Assembly: GCA_001414485.1 (NCBI GenBank)
Contig: LLEY01000131.1
Coordinates: forward strand, 62,001 to 126,000
DNA: 64,000 nt
Direction: 5' to 3'
Source: Calycina herbarum
Lineage: Eukaryota > Ascomycota > Leotiomycetes > Helotiales > Pezizellaceae
Every line of letters begins with the position of its first letter. Position 1 is the stretch's first letter. Both the position numbers and the translations under genes were made by a program. A model generated the notes under the pieces. It ran no database searches. It saw only the letters and a program-made list of their open reading frames with translations, and had not been told where the DNA came from. This document shows positions 1-12,695 of this stretch, piece by piece.

Positions 1-3000
1 CTCTAGAGGCTAGTACTTAGTCTACATCCTATTCGTTATACCTGTTAACTATAATAGGCAGTCCTAGTTCTTATAGCTAGCTTAGTAACAGATCGTTAAA
101 AGCTTTACAAAGCTTATCTATAGAGATTATAGACTATATTTTAATTATCAGAGACAGGTTAACCTAGAAAGCGTTTCTAACCTTTTCTAGGACTATATAT
201 AGACTAGCTATCTACTAGTTAAGCTTACAGCTTAGGCAGTCTATATTCTACGTCTTTGTCGATACGTAGACCTTGTCGCCCGTAGCAAAGTCTACTGGTC
301 GCCGGTGCTTGTTTGCTTGCTTATACTAGCGTCCCTAAGTAGCCTCGATTCTCTTATAAGCGGTTTCCTAAGCGCTGTATATACGGGTTACGTACACAAC
401 TGCTTTGTCTCGTAAAAGCTGTTTACAGACGCTTATTAGCTCTTCCAGGCTCTAGCGGACCTAATCAAAGCTAGTACGTGGCACGTAACTAAGCTCGATT
501 TGTATAAGCGGAAGAGTCGTCGAGTCCTAGAGAAGTGTAGCTTAAGCGTAGTCTATAATCGGTATTAGTTTAGACTAGTTATTCTAATAGTAGTTTATAA
601 ATAGGTGAAGGCGTTAGTTAATCTACTAGTTTATATTCTTAGTTTAACCGTCGGTTTATATATATACGGCCGTGGATAGCTTAATCTTAGTCTCTAGGAT
701 CTAGTTAAACTCTTACTAGAACTCTAAGACAAATTATAGACCGCGGTTAGAGACAATAGTATCTAACGGTCTATAATAGCGCTATACGCAGTCGAGGTAG
801 ATTCGTGTAGTCTTTTTTACGTCCGTAGTCTTTAGATAAGAGATAGAGACAGATCTCTTACTTAGCTAGTAGATAAAGATAATAATTATATCTATCTTAG
901 ACTTATTAGAAGGGAATTCCTTAAAATTAACTAATATATATTACTATAGGCGATCCGGGATAGGCAAGGGGTTAAGTAGTCTAGAGAGGCGGTCTCGCGG
1001 CACGTAAGAGCGACGGCAGGTCTAGTAGTTACAGATAAATCGTTGTATATCCGAATAAAAGTACGGCTAGTAGTAGTAGTCTGTAACTAGCTTTAGAGTC
1101 TTAGATTGTCTAAGGTAGACTACCGAGACTTGATTGTAAACCTCGCTTAGTAAGCGTACTTTGAGATCGTCGTTCTTAGACAGGACAAGCCGTTCTTAGT
1201 ATAGTAGGAGGCTGTTATAGGTTGTCTAGCTAGGGCGTTCGTCTGTAGCGTACTAGCGGAAAGCGTTAAGGCTCGTACTCGTACGATTAGCCTGTAGAAT
1301 ATCGTTAATTAAGTCGTATAGTCTGTCGACTACTCTAACAGGTGTAATATCTACGGAAGGGTCTAAGTCTAGGTCTATAATAATCCGCGAGTCGAGATTC
1401 TCAGGCTATAACAGAACTTACGTACGAGTAGATATCTTTATTACTATTTAACTATCTACTTCTTAGTCTCGGCGAGTAAGAGAATCCGCTCGATTCTAGC
1501 TACTAGGCTTATAAGTAAGTAGGAAGTTAAATCGAGAGAGGGTTTCAGCCTAGCGAGCTTGTCGGCTAGATAAGGCTTTAGTTGTTATAAAGTACTCGAG
1601 AGCTTTATAGTCTTAAACGACCTGTACCTAGTATAGAGACCCTTCGAGCTTAGGTCTCTAGGCTTCTAGAGAACGTATAATAGCTAGTATCTCTTTATTA
1701 TAAATTAGGTAGTTAATCTCGGTAGGTATTATTATCTTAGAGAAGTAAGCTACAGAGTGCTACTCTTAACTCGGCTATAACTAAAGAAGTATACTACTAA
1801 GGACGCTGTCAGAGGAATCGGTCTTAACTATAGACTCGTATTACGGATTAAAGTGTATAAGAAGAGGTATATTAATAAGCTAGGCTTTTAGCTTAGAGAA
1901 GGCGTTCTAATAAGTAGGTGTCTACTAAAACAGCTGGCCTTTATAAGTTAGAGCTGTTAACAGGCGTGCGACTCGTCCGTAGTTAAGAATAAACTTCCGG
2001 TAGAAGTTATAAAAGCTAAGAAAGAACTAAACACCGCGGACTATAATAGAGCGTTCCTAGTTATAGATCGTTTCTGTCTTTTCTAGGTCTACTTCAATTC
2101 TATTAGTACTTACGTAGAAGCCTAGGTACTTCGTATAAGTAACGTTAAACTCAGATTTCTTAATATCAGCTTATAAGCCAGCTTTATAAAGCTGTAAAAG
2201 GACCTTATAGACGTGTTCCTAATAGTCTAGCTCGTTCTTAGAGTAAATAAGAATATTATTAAGATAGGTAGTATAAAAGTCGTCTAAATAGTCGAAGAGT
2301 ACGTCGTTTATAAACCGTTGATATATTACAGGTCTATTAGTTAGTCTAAAAGGTATAACTTTATACTTATAAGCTCTGTAATAGGTCTAGAACGTTATTA
2401 GTTTCTTAGACTTAAGGTTAATCCGAATCCGGTGAAAAGCTTATTATATATCTAGCTTTATAATAATATAAGCTTTACCTAGATAAGTAAGAGTTTCGTC
2501 GATTAATAGAAGAGGATACTAGTTCTTATAGGTTAGGTTATTTAGCTTATAGTAATTAATATAGAACTGTAGAGAGCTGTTAGACTTCTTAATAAAGAGA
2601 ATCGAGGCTGTAAAAGAGGCTTAGCTAGCTTTAATAAAACCTTTATAAAGGTTCTTAATAAGGTATTATTTTACAGCCTAGAGCTCGTCCGTTAACTAGT
2701 AGCGGAGAGGGCTATAGGACAAGTTATCTACGTTCTCGTCTATAAGTTCGATCTTATAGTTATATAAGTAACTAGAGAGAAGAGTATTAGACGTAGCTTT
2801 AGAGAAAACGTCTACGAGATCCTAGTAGGCTCTAGAGAGGCTTTCTTAGACCTGTAAGTCGTCTTTTTAATCTATAAGTTTTTTTTCTATTAAGTAATCG
2901 ATCTTATAAAGAGAGGTACTAAAGGCCGTAGCTTTAGTGTCTTATAGGTTACGGCGATATATAGTAGTACTAATAACAGCGATATCTACCGGTGGCAGGT

Positions 3001-3759
3001 CGAGGCGTACACGTTTCAGGCGCGCTATAGAGGCTTTATAGATATCTAAACCTATAAGAGCGCGGTTTATATTTCGTAAGTTGTTTTAGCAGTCCTAGTA
3101 CTCGCTGTAACGTACGGCCAGGGGTGTAGTAGGCGGGCGCGCTAGGATCCGAGGGACTGGTAGCTTGTCGACAAGGCTTATAAACAGTTATAGGTCTTCC
3201 TAGTATTTACGTACGACCTGTTCTTCTAGGGCCTGATCGCGGCGAGCCGTGTTAGCTTAGTAATCTAGGTTTAAGGGCCGAGTCTATAGGATCCTAGGAT
3301 CTAGAAGGCGTAGCTAGACAAGGTTAGGAGAAGAAGAGAGATCTACGAGCTATATAAGTCGGCGCTGGCAGGGGTTAAGTTATACGTTAAGCTAGTTAAA
3401 CCATGTACGCCTAAGAATAAGGTTCTAATAGCTAGTATTAAGGAGGACTATGGAGACGTTATACTATTTATAGCCGTCTATATATAAGTAAAGAATAATA
3501 TAGCAGTTCGCGGACTGTCGACTCTGTCTATTAAAGCTGTAAACTATAATAAGAGTAGGAAGAGTATAAATAGTTAAAGAGAAGAAGCGAGCCAGTCTCT
3601 AAGCGAACTTTATACTAATAAGTACAAAGCCGTTTACTCTAGTATTAGCTAGAGTAGAGGTTTTGAATCTATATCTATTGAAAACTAAGTTATAAGAGAC
3701 TATAAACTGTTTTCCTCTAAGTAGCTGACTTAGATTAATAGCTAACTAGCTAGGACCTT
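1..3759 (-). mobile_element. Older Ty3/Gypsy retrotransposon, pol part, RIP-mutated
   Basis: Read on the minus strand, this stretch gives a decayed Gypsy polyprotein with many stops. Around 2680-2140 the reverse transcriptase is recognisable: PFLFIKK, then RFCIDYRKLNN and KNRYPLPLIDE-like blocks, then the [16 protein letters not shown] region. Around 1180-700 lies integrase: an HPGRNKT-like start, a CxxC-type TCRR segment, RDRLSRLLNPLPIPDR and a following VNFKEFPSNKSK segment. The order RT then integrase on the minus strand is that of Ty3/Gypsy. The element runs off the left edge, so its 3' LTR is not visible. Its 5' half lies at 10948-12500, because a younger element is inserted at 3759/10948. 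No open frame survives; it is certainly inactive. Confidence 0.88.
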
Positions 3760-4222
3760 TGTTACGAACCACGGTTATATAGTAAGTAGTCTAGACGGCG
3801 TTCTAATAGAATAAGGTATAATATCCGGGAATAGAAGATAACACAGGAGGAAATCAGTAATATAAAAGACATTTAAAGATTTCAGAATCTTACTATTATA
3901 GTACTGTTAGAAGTTACGTGCGGTTATGTAACGTGATCGCCTATATCGCTCTAATCGCCTTAATCGCGAGTAACGTAAGCGACGCGAGCGATATAAGCGA
4001 CGTACTTAGGAATAAAGGTTCTATATAAGACTAGCACGTCTGCTATTAGATAGGAGCTTCGTGCTTAACTTTAATTATTAATCTTATTATCTTATTTAAC
4101 ATCTTTAATATAAGTAACGAGTTTACTTCTAAGTAAATAACCCGGCGTATCTGTACTTCTTACTAGTATACTAACCTTCGAGACTTAGTTATCTTTGTTT
4201 AGTTCGTTTAAGTTTCGTTATA
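3760..4222 (+). repeat. 5' LTR of the younger Gypsy element
   Basis: 463 bp, starting TGTTACGAACCACGG and ending CGTTATA, where the canonical terminal CA has become TA. It matches 10480-10942 along its full length with differences that are nearly all C/T or G/A. It contains a cluster of short GCGAC/GCGATATAAGCGACG motifs near 3960-4010. Confidence 0.95.
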
Positions 4223-4377
4223 CTTTAAGCACCTGCTTAGAAGTTCAGTCGCTATAGCCCTAGTAACCCTCGCCGCAGCAGCTAGCCTAAATACTAGTTA
4301 AGTTAATATTATAAGTATATCTAAAGGTGTGACTAGAAAGACACCTGCTAATACACGGTTAACTAGGAACGACGACA

Positions 4378-5230
4378 ATGTTAGTATACTAGACGTATCT
4401 AAGCTCTATAAGGTCGAAGCACTTAAGTCTATTAAAGTTAAGATACTAGATACGTATTATAGGAAGCGAAAGGAACTCGACTTATTTCTTCTCTAAATAG
4501 ACATCTACTTTAACTTTAACTCTAATAAGTTTAAAGGTAATTATAACTTATAAACTATCTTTACTATCTTCTATCTTAGAGGATTAGTATTAGAATAGGC
4601 CTAGCTATACTTAGAGGACTTCTTTAAGAATAAGAATAAAGACGAAAAGATAGAATTAACTAAGATTATATTTAAATCTTAGAAGAGATTTAAGATAACT
4701 ATTAGAAAAGTCTTCAAAGACTTTAATATAATCTATATAGCTGTATATAAGCTTTTAGAGTTATACTAAACTAGATTTATAATAGATTATACTAATAAGT
4801 TTTAATAATATAGAACGAAATTAGAGTAGGATACTATTGCTCTTATAAAACTCTTCTATAGAGGATTAAAGGTGTATATCTGTAAGGAAATAGCTAAGTA
4901 GAATATATAGTTCTTAACTATTATAGGTATAATTAAGAAGGTTGTCTAGTTAGATAACTATCTATACGAATTTAGAAAGAGTAACTCTAGACACGGGGAA
5001 AAGAGTAAAGGGTTAGGAAAGTAGAAGCACTCTTACGCTAGTAAACATAGTAAGGAGGCAAACGCTATATAGAAGAAAACCTTTCTAAAGAAAGGAGGAC
5101 TTTCCTAGGAGGAGCGAAATCGTCGACGCGAGTAGAACTTATGTTATAACTATAGCCTTTCTAGTTATAAAGTAAATAAGTATAGTAAGAAGAAAGACTC
5201 TAAAGAGAAAGAATAGGTTAATACTACTAT
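4378..5230 (+). pseudogene. gag remnant of the younger Gypsy element
   Basis: One plus-strand frame beginning near 4372 (DDNVSILDVSKLYKVEALK) stays protein-like for several hundred bases, with TAA/TAG at places where Gln would fit. Near 5142-5183 a zinc-knuckle pattern (Cys-x2-Cys-x4-His spacing) is visible if two G-to-A and C-to-T changes are allowed for. This is the nucleocapsid part of a Gypsy gag. It is not translatable as it stands. Confidence 0.72.
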
Positions 5231-5899
5231 TTGAAAGGAAGTAGTCTTACTTAATAAGATCGAACTTATAGACGAAGAACTTAACGCTAGAGGATATAGT
5301 ATATAGATTGAAATAGACGTTGTAGATATAACCGTAGGCTCTATATACCTGTAGCTAAACGATAGAATTAAGTTATAGGTTAGTAAGGTATAGGACACTG
5401 ATAATAATAGAGATCTATTACTTAAAGAATATTACGATATATAGTTAGAAATAGATTATAAATTACTTCTTTAAGTAGAATATAAATTACTACTATTTAT
5501 AAGTTTATTAAAGTTATTAGAATTAGTATCTGATTTATTAGAAGTAGATCTACGAATACTTAAGCCTAAATAAGACGAGACATAGGTATTTATTAGAACC
5601 TTTAGAAGAGGAAATAGATAAGTATGTATAGAAAACTAGAAACCTGATTTTTAGAGCTTATATTCTACTTAAGGAATTAACTCTATAGTATTAACAACCT
5701 ATATAATTATTTAGAATAAAACAGATCGGGTAACGATAGTTAGCCTTATTACTAGACGGGAAACCATCGAGCTTAAGAAGCTGGGACTAGAACAGTCTAT
5801 ACCGAATAACTACCTAGAGGAGGGAGATCTATAGAAGGTTACTAATTTAAGAAATAATACCGCTGAATAGTAGTAGTATTACCTAGAAGGATTTGATAA

Positions 5900-8800
5900 A
5901 TATAATAGATATCTAAAGTTAGACATTACTACCTATCTACCTAGTTAAGACTATAAGTTAGAAATTAACGAGAAATATTAGGTGTTAAAGATTGAAAAGG
6001 GAGTTATAATAGTATTTAAAGAATTAGGAGATTAGCGAATGTTTAGGGTTACTAAGGTAGACCCCTAGGCTGACTTAATCTAGGAATTCTATTAACTTAT
6101 AAAAGGAGAATAATAGACTGTAGAGATACTATATAGAGTAACTGTTAAATAGGTTTAGTACGAACTACAAGTATTATTAGACTAGTTTATAGAAAGACGT
6201 TTTATAGGAACTCTTCTAGAACCTAAGAGAACTGTAGAAGATAGTCTAATATATAAAGTAGCTTTTTCTAATAATGAAAAAGTAATATTCTTCCTAAGTT
6301 TTATAAAAGAAGACGACGGCAAAAGAAGATTCGAGGTTTATTATATTAAACTAGAAGTTAGTACTACTATAAGAGAATTAAATACTACCTTTAGTAAGAA
6401 TTAACTTATAGTAATAGTAAAGATAAGAGGAGAGGAACTCTAGGTATTAATCGACTTTAGAGCGACGGGTAATTTCCTTTCTCTAATAGCTCTTAAAAAG
6501 CTAAACGTCTAGATCTAAGGTATAAAGCTATACTGTCTAGGGGTAGTTAATAGAATAGACGTTATATACTAGAATAGAATTATTAACTAATAAACTATTC
6601 TAATAAAAATTAATATTAATAGATACTGCTTAGATATATAGTTTAATATTATTAATATAGAGAGTAAGAAAGTAATACTTAGTATACTCTAGATTTAAGA
6701 ATATAATCTAGATATTAACTAGAAGGCCTGAATAATAACCTTTAGTTAATATAATTATATAGGTTCGCGATTATAACTATAAGGCTAGAACGAGGTTAGC
6801 GCTACCTCTTCTAAGACGCTAGAACACCTTGCCTAGAGTCTTCTATAGGTTAGTAGGAAAGCTGATAACGAAATACCTATGTAGTATAGAGAATTTAAGG
6901 CTTTGTTTAAAAACCTAGAAGACTTGTAAGCCTTGTTAGAATATCGCTTATAGGATTATAAGATTAAACTAAAAGAGGGTTATAACCTTAGAAAGTAGAA
7001 GCTTTGATTATATAACTAGAAAAACCTATAGAGAATAGAAAGTTATATAAAGGAAGGTATTAAGAAGAGATATATTAGAAAATCTAAGTTGCTAATTACC
7101 TTAAATATACTTATTATTAAAAAGAAGAACGACCTAGATAGAAGAGTATATATTGATTACTAAGAAGTAAATAACGTTATAGTTAAGAACGCTTATCTAT
7201 TACTTAGTAGCTAATACTTATAAGATAAGTTAGATAAGGTAGTATAGTTTATAAAACTAGATTAATAAAACGCTTATAGACTTATATAAATAAAAGTTAG
7301 AGACGAATAGAAAACGGTATTCGTCTTACTATTAGACCTCTATAAATATACAGTTATACTATTTAGACTATATAACGTACTAGCTATATATTAGAGATAA
7401 AATAATAATATTTTAAGAGATCTTCTAGAGGTAATAGTAATTTATTATCTAGATAATATTCTAATCTTCTTAGAAAAAGAGGAAGAATATAAGAGATATA
7501 TTAAAGAAGTTTTATAACGACTTATAAAAGTAAACTCTTGATTAAAACTCTTGAAATACGAGTTCGAAGTAACTTAAACACTTTTCCTAGGTTAGGTATT
7601 TATCTTAGGAAAAATGGAAATAGATCTAATAAAGATCTAAGATATCCTAAACTAGAAATCACTCTAGAACGTGAAGGATATATAGTCCTTTCTTAGATTT
7701 GTAAACTTCTATTACTCTTTTATTAGAGATTATATAAAGATTACTAAACTAATGTCGAGACTGGTTAAGAAAGCTATTAAGTTTGTTTAGAGTAAATAGG
7801 CTAAGGATGCTTTTTAGAAGCTTAAGACGAAATTTGTAGAAAGACTTATTTTATACGATTTTAATATAGATAAGCCTAGTATAGTAGAAACAGACGCTTT
7901 AGACACGGCAGTAGAAGTAGTCTACTTATAACTAAATAATAAAGGAAAACTTATACCTGTTATATACTATTCTAAAACATTTAATTTAGTATAATAAAAC
8001 TATAGTATATTTGACAAAGAATTGCTTACTATAGTACTAGCTTTGGAATATTAGAGGATCTACCTTCAGAGTGCTAAACACCTAGTAACAGTGCTTACTA
8101 ATCACTTAAACCTAAAAACATTTATAACAACTAAGAAACTCGTTACCAGGCGTCTAGCTAGGTAGTCTAAAACCTTAGCTAGATTTAAGATAATTATTTA
8201 ATATATTAGCGGTACGAGTAACGCTCGAGCCGATACTCTTAGTAGGAAACCTAGTTATAAGGATAATAAGAAATATATTAATATAGTAATATTAAGATAT
8301 AATAAGGATAGCGATTTAGTATCTACAGTATATAAGATCGTATTTATAATATAGAATAAAGACCTATAGAGGAATAAGATTTAAGAAGCTTAGAAAAGAG
8401 CCTATTCTAATTTAGCCTTATAAGTAGAAGTAGAGAGACTAACGCTGAATAGAAAGGATTTTATAGATATATATTAAGCTATAAATAATTAAAACGATAA
8501 GGAACGATATAGAAATAGAAAACTTTAGATTCCTAGTTTATATACAAAGAAATTTATTAAGGAATACTATTTAGCGTCTACCTATAAATATTAGAGAATT
8601 CGTTGAACTCTTTAGAGAATAAAATAATATTACTATATAGACGGAGCGTCGAAAGTAGTTAAGGAAGTAATAGTAGAGTATAATACCTATACCTAGAATA
8701 AGGCTTCCTACTATATATTATATAAATAGATAAATACTACTCTAATACTATAGATACCTTAGAAATTAATCTCTTAGGATTTTATTATTAAACTACTAAA

Positions 8801-9800
8801 ATCTAAGGATCTAATAATAGGAGTTAAGTATAACTCGATCCTAGTTATTATAGAATAGCTTACGAAATATATAATTCTAATACTATGTATAGAATTAAGT
8901 ATAGCTAAGGAATTAGTATTCGTATTTCTAAAAGAAGTAGTCTTAAGATATAGACTACTAGAAGAGATAATCTTAGATAGAGATAAGCTCTTTATCTTGA
9001 AATTTTAGATCGCTCTTATAAAACGATTAGGTATAAAAAGAAAGCTTTTAATAGCTTTTTACTCTTAAATAAATAGAGGAAATAAACAGATAAATTAAGT
9101 AGTTAAAATATACCTTCGTTATTATATAAACTACTAGTAAAACAACTAAGTAGAACTACTGCCTTTAGTATAGTTTGCTTATAATAGTTTAGTAATAGAA
9201 ATAACACTTATTATACTATTCTATACTAACTTTAGATACGAATTAATAGTATATTAAGAACTACTATCTACGACTATTAATAACTAACTTACTCGTATTT
9301 ATATCTTAAGAATTAAGAGTTTATATAAGAAACTTATAAAGAACTTATAATTTATAATAGAAAGAAACATATACTACTATAATAAACGACGTAGTTAGAA
9401 GCTAATACTAAAAAGGAGAGATAAAGTCTATTTAGTATAGAAAAATATTAATATAAAAAGACTAAGTAATAAACTAGATTATAAAAAACTTAGACTATTT
9501 AAAATTAAATATATTAAAGAACCTTTAAATTATAAATTAGTACTACTAAGAATAATAAACATCTATCTAGTATTCTATATATCCCTACTTAAACTAGTAC
9601 TACCGGGAGCACTACTAGCCTTATTTATAGAAATTCAACTAGTTAATCTAAATAATAAATACAAAGTTAAAAAGATTTTCAATTATAAGATTATTAGAGG
9701 TAAGATTAAGTATTTAATTAAATAGTTAGATTACCTATACTTAGAAAATACTTAAGAGCTAAAAAGTAATCTTAACTATTACTAGGAGGAATTTTAGAAG
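5900..9800 (+). pseudogene. pol remnant of the younger Gypsy element
   Basis: The plus strand holds decayed reverse transcriptase at about 7060-7560, RNase H at about 7850-8130 and an integrase region at about 8550-9400. RT is supported by KKRYIRKSKLLIT, then LIIKKKNDLDRRVYIDY and EVNNVIVKNAYLL, which parallel the classic Gypsy order of a substrate-binding block, KKKDGS and DYRxLN. Stops are dense and nearly all TAA or TAG. Domain limits are approximate because frames shift. Confidence 0.7.
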
Positions 9801-9844
9801 TTCTACTACTAAAACCTAGGGTTACCTATATCTTATAGTTAGAA

Positions 9845-10170
9845 GGAAAAGCTTCGAGGAAAGCTAAATCAAGAGTCGGCTTAGTAACAAAAGCGGGGTC
9901 GCTAGAAGAAGAAGGGGCTACTAGCTAGGCGATTTCTAATTCTCTCTCTTCTTTCTCCTTCTCTGCTCTTTCCTTCTCGTTAGCTTTATTAAGCTCTTAT
10001 AGGTTAGTAAGACTACGACGGAGTATCTCTTACTTCCGCTTTATAAGGAAGCGTTATTGTTTTCGTAGGCGAAGGATCTTCTATATAGCTTCTTCTTAAA
10101 TCTTATAAGCTGTCTCTTTCTTCTACTATAACCGCCGCTTCTAGGCATCGATAGATTCCTACTTAAAAAT
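9845..10170 (-). pseudogene. Antisense coiled-coil ORF relic inside the Gypsy element
   Basis: On the minus strand, opposite to gag-pol, one frame between pol and the 3' LTR reads as a strongly charged helix: KRRL, KKETAYKI, EEAI, KILRLRK, EILRRSLTNL, then ELNKANEKERAEKEKEERELEIA and LVAPSSSSDPAF. It is broken only by TAG/TAA codons at positions where Gln or Trp would fit. The bases here are also less AT-rich than in pol. This is inferred to be a dead accessory or captured frame; its function is unknown to me. Confidence 0.5.
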
Positions 10171-10479
10171 TAAGAGTATTCGGTTTTACGATTTAATATT
10201 ATAAGATTTACTCTTCCTAGTATACTTAGAGTACTTAGAACTACTAGAGACGCTAATATATTAACGACTAGTTTTCGCATTTATATAACGAGTATAAGGA
10301 ATTATTTTATATCTTAAACGTTTAATTTAAAAAGTATTAAGAGTTCTATATTATTTAAGCTTATCTTTTAGAAGAGGTATTAACAACATAATAGGAACTA
10401 GAGAGGCCGCTAGCCTCTTAACGATATTTTCTTAGGCTATACTTAAGCGTAGGGACACGCTAGTCTAAGAAGGAGATAG

Positions 10480-10942
10480 TGTTATAAACCACGGTTATAT
10501 AGTAAGTAGTCTAGATAGTGTTCTAATAGGATAAGGTATAACATCTAGGAATAGAAGGTAACATAGGAGGAAATCAGTAATATAAAGGACATTTAGGGAT
10601 TTCAGGATCTTACTATTATAGTACTATTGGAAGTCACGTGCGGTTATGTAACGTGATCGCCTACATCGCTCTGATCGCCTTAATCGTAAGCGACGCGAGC
10701 GACGCGAGCGATATAAGCGACGTACTTAGGAATAAAGGTTCTATATAAGACTAGCACGTCTACTATTAGATAGGAGCTTCGTGCTTAACTTTAGTTATTA
10801 ATCTTATTATCTTATTTAATATCTTTGATATAAGTAACGAGTTTACTTCTAAGTAAACAACTCGGCGCATCTATACTTCTTACTAGTATACTAACCTTCG
10901 AGACTTAGTTATCTTTGTTTAGTTCGTTTGAGTTTCGTTACA
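10480..10942 (+). repeat. 3' LTR of the younger Gypsy element
   Basis: 463 bp, starting TGTTATAAACCACGG and ending CGTTACA, so the terminal TG...CA is kept here. It is followed at once by ACCTT, the second copy of the target duplication. It aligns without length change to 3760-4222. Confidence 0.95.
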
Positions 10943-10947
10943 ACCTT

Positions 10948-12500
10948 AGTAAAGCAAGCCTAGAGAGAAGACTTTCCCTAGACTTAGTCGTTTTCCAACT
11001 GTTCTAAGTCAGACGTAGGCTCTGTAAGCTTATTAACGTCTGTAATAGGCTTAGAGTTCTTAGAGCATTCGCGGGTATAGTGCCTAGTTCTCTTACACTT
11101 GAAGCAGGCGTCGTCCGGTTCCTTATAAGCAGGCGTTGATTTACGTAATAGTCTGTAAAGGCGGGGGGCCGGGGCAGGGGAGGTTATATAGAACGTAGTT
11201 TAAGTAGTAGTAAAAGTTCCAGCTGGGCGGGAGGTAGTAGTAGCAGTTACAAGCCGGGGGATAAGACGAGCGGTTCGTAAGTTGCTTCTACAGAGCTGAA
11301 GTCTTCGTAAGTTCTTATTAACAAGTCGACACTTGTTTGCTAGGGCCGTACTTATAAGCAGGACGTCTAAGAATAGTAAGACGGACTGTTATAGAGGTGG
11401 CGTAAGCTTGTTATATAAGTCGGGCTATAAGTCGTCTGTCGGGATCTGTCCAGTGCCTGTAAGGTATAAGAAGCGAGTATAGAAGGTTGCGAAAGTCTTA
11501 TTATCTCTTATAACGAGCCGGTGGAATTCGATATAGACGTCCTACGCTTTGAACGGGTTCTCTAGGATATCTATAAGATATACGATTATTTCTTTTATAG
11601 ACTAAAACAGCTTAGGTCTCTTCTGGTAACGGGGCGCGAGATGCTTCTAAGTAATATCAGCTATATAGTTAAAAACTTAAGCTATCTTTGCTTCCTCTAA
11701 CTTAAACATAGAGGCGTTGATAAGGAACTTGTCTTTAATCTAGATCTTCTAGTTGTCGAAGGTTAGAGACGAGCTATCTGTTAGAGGCTTAGTATTCTTA
11801 AGCTTAACTATAAACGACCTATGTTATCTAGTTTCGGACGAGGTATTCCCTTACGGAGGGGTACGGACATCGTCTAGTTATTCTCGTAGTAGGCGGACCT
11901 GTTTTAGGGCTGTAGCAAGCTGTTAAGCGTCCGTAGACTAGTCGGTAGACATCGTTGTAGACGACTTAGTTATAAGGATAGAGAGTATAGGTAGAAGAGC
12001 CTTAGGCTCTTATACGCGGTGGTAGGCGCGGGTATACGGGGCTGTATAAGGCGCTGGTAGTATCTACGAGCGGTTTATATAGACTGTAGATATCGTGTTA
12101 GAATCGTAACGGATATTCTAATCCTTCCTAGGAGTAGTAGTAAATAGAGAGAAGAAGGGAGCTTTAGATAATATAATAAACCTAATCTGCTAGCCCTCTA
12201 GTAGTTATCCTTACTTATAGTATATATAGGTATAGCGGATAATTAGAGAAGTAAGAGGTAGTTTAATTAAAGATCTAAAGCTATAGAAGAGAAGAGAAGG
12301 AAAGAGGAGACTTCTAGAGGTCCTATAATATAGAGATAGTCAAGGAATCGATAAGTTATAGGAATGTCGATCTGTTTATAGAAATGGTTCCTAGCCTAGG
12401 TAGGAATAGTTCTAGGCCAGGCTAGGAATAACAGGCTTTGCGGACGCCGGCGAGCAGCCGTACGCGAGTCACGTGCTCGGCGGTGGCCAGGTCTATAACA
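10948..12500 (-). mobile_element. Older Gypsy element, 5' LTR and gag part
   Basis: This is the other half of the element described at 1-3759. The minus-strand gag frame starts near 11952 (MSTD, STDA, LATALKQVRLLRE) and runs to about 10950. Near 11110-11060 it carries a clear CCHC zinc knuckle, CFKCKRTRHYTREC, diagnostic of retroelement nucleocapsid. The left end on the minus strand is probably at 12500, where TGTTATAGACC would open the 5' LTR; the other LTR is outside the window, so the LTR length cannot be measured. The 12420-12495 portion is less AT-rich than its surroundings. Confidence 0.82.
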
Positions 12501-12695
12501 CTTATAACTATATAGTATAACAACTAATTTAATAGCTATAATAGCTTGAACTAGTATATTCTAATACCTTTAATATACTCTTTAAAGCTATAAGTTTAAA
12601 ATAAACTTTTTAGAGAAAAGTTTAGTTAATCTTATATTATAGAAGAAAAATCCTATGAAAATAAATATTTAATTTATTAATTAGAAATTTAACTA

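Larger units (their letters stand above)
3760..10942 (+). mobile_element. Complete-length Ty3/Gypsy LTR retrotransposon, RIP-mutated
   Basis: Two direct LTRs of exactly 463 bp bound this element, which is flanked by the 5-bp target duplication ACCTT (3755-3759 and 10943-10947). Between the LTRs, plus-strand remnants follow the order gag (about 4380-5230), protease/RT/RNase H/integrase (about 5900-9750), as in Ty3/Gypsy. Recognisable pieces are a zinc knuckle near 5142-5183 whose Cys and His codons look converted by C-to-T changes, and an RT start near 7090-7200 (LIIKKKND, then VYIDY, EVNNVIVKNAYLL). Stops are mostly TAG/TAA where Gln or Trp codons are expected. It is inserted in the older, oppositely oriented Gypsy element. 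A coiled-coil-like antisense frame sits before the 3' LTR. Confidence 0.93.

Noticed and set aside
5165..5398. Minus-strand 77-codon frame
   Set aside because: Low-complexity Ser/Leu/Ile translation of RIP-mutated DNA, antisense to gag-pol.
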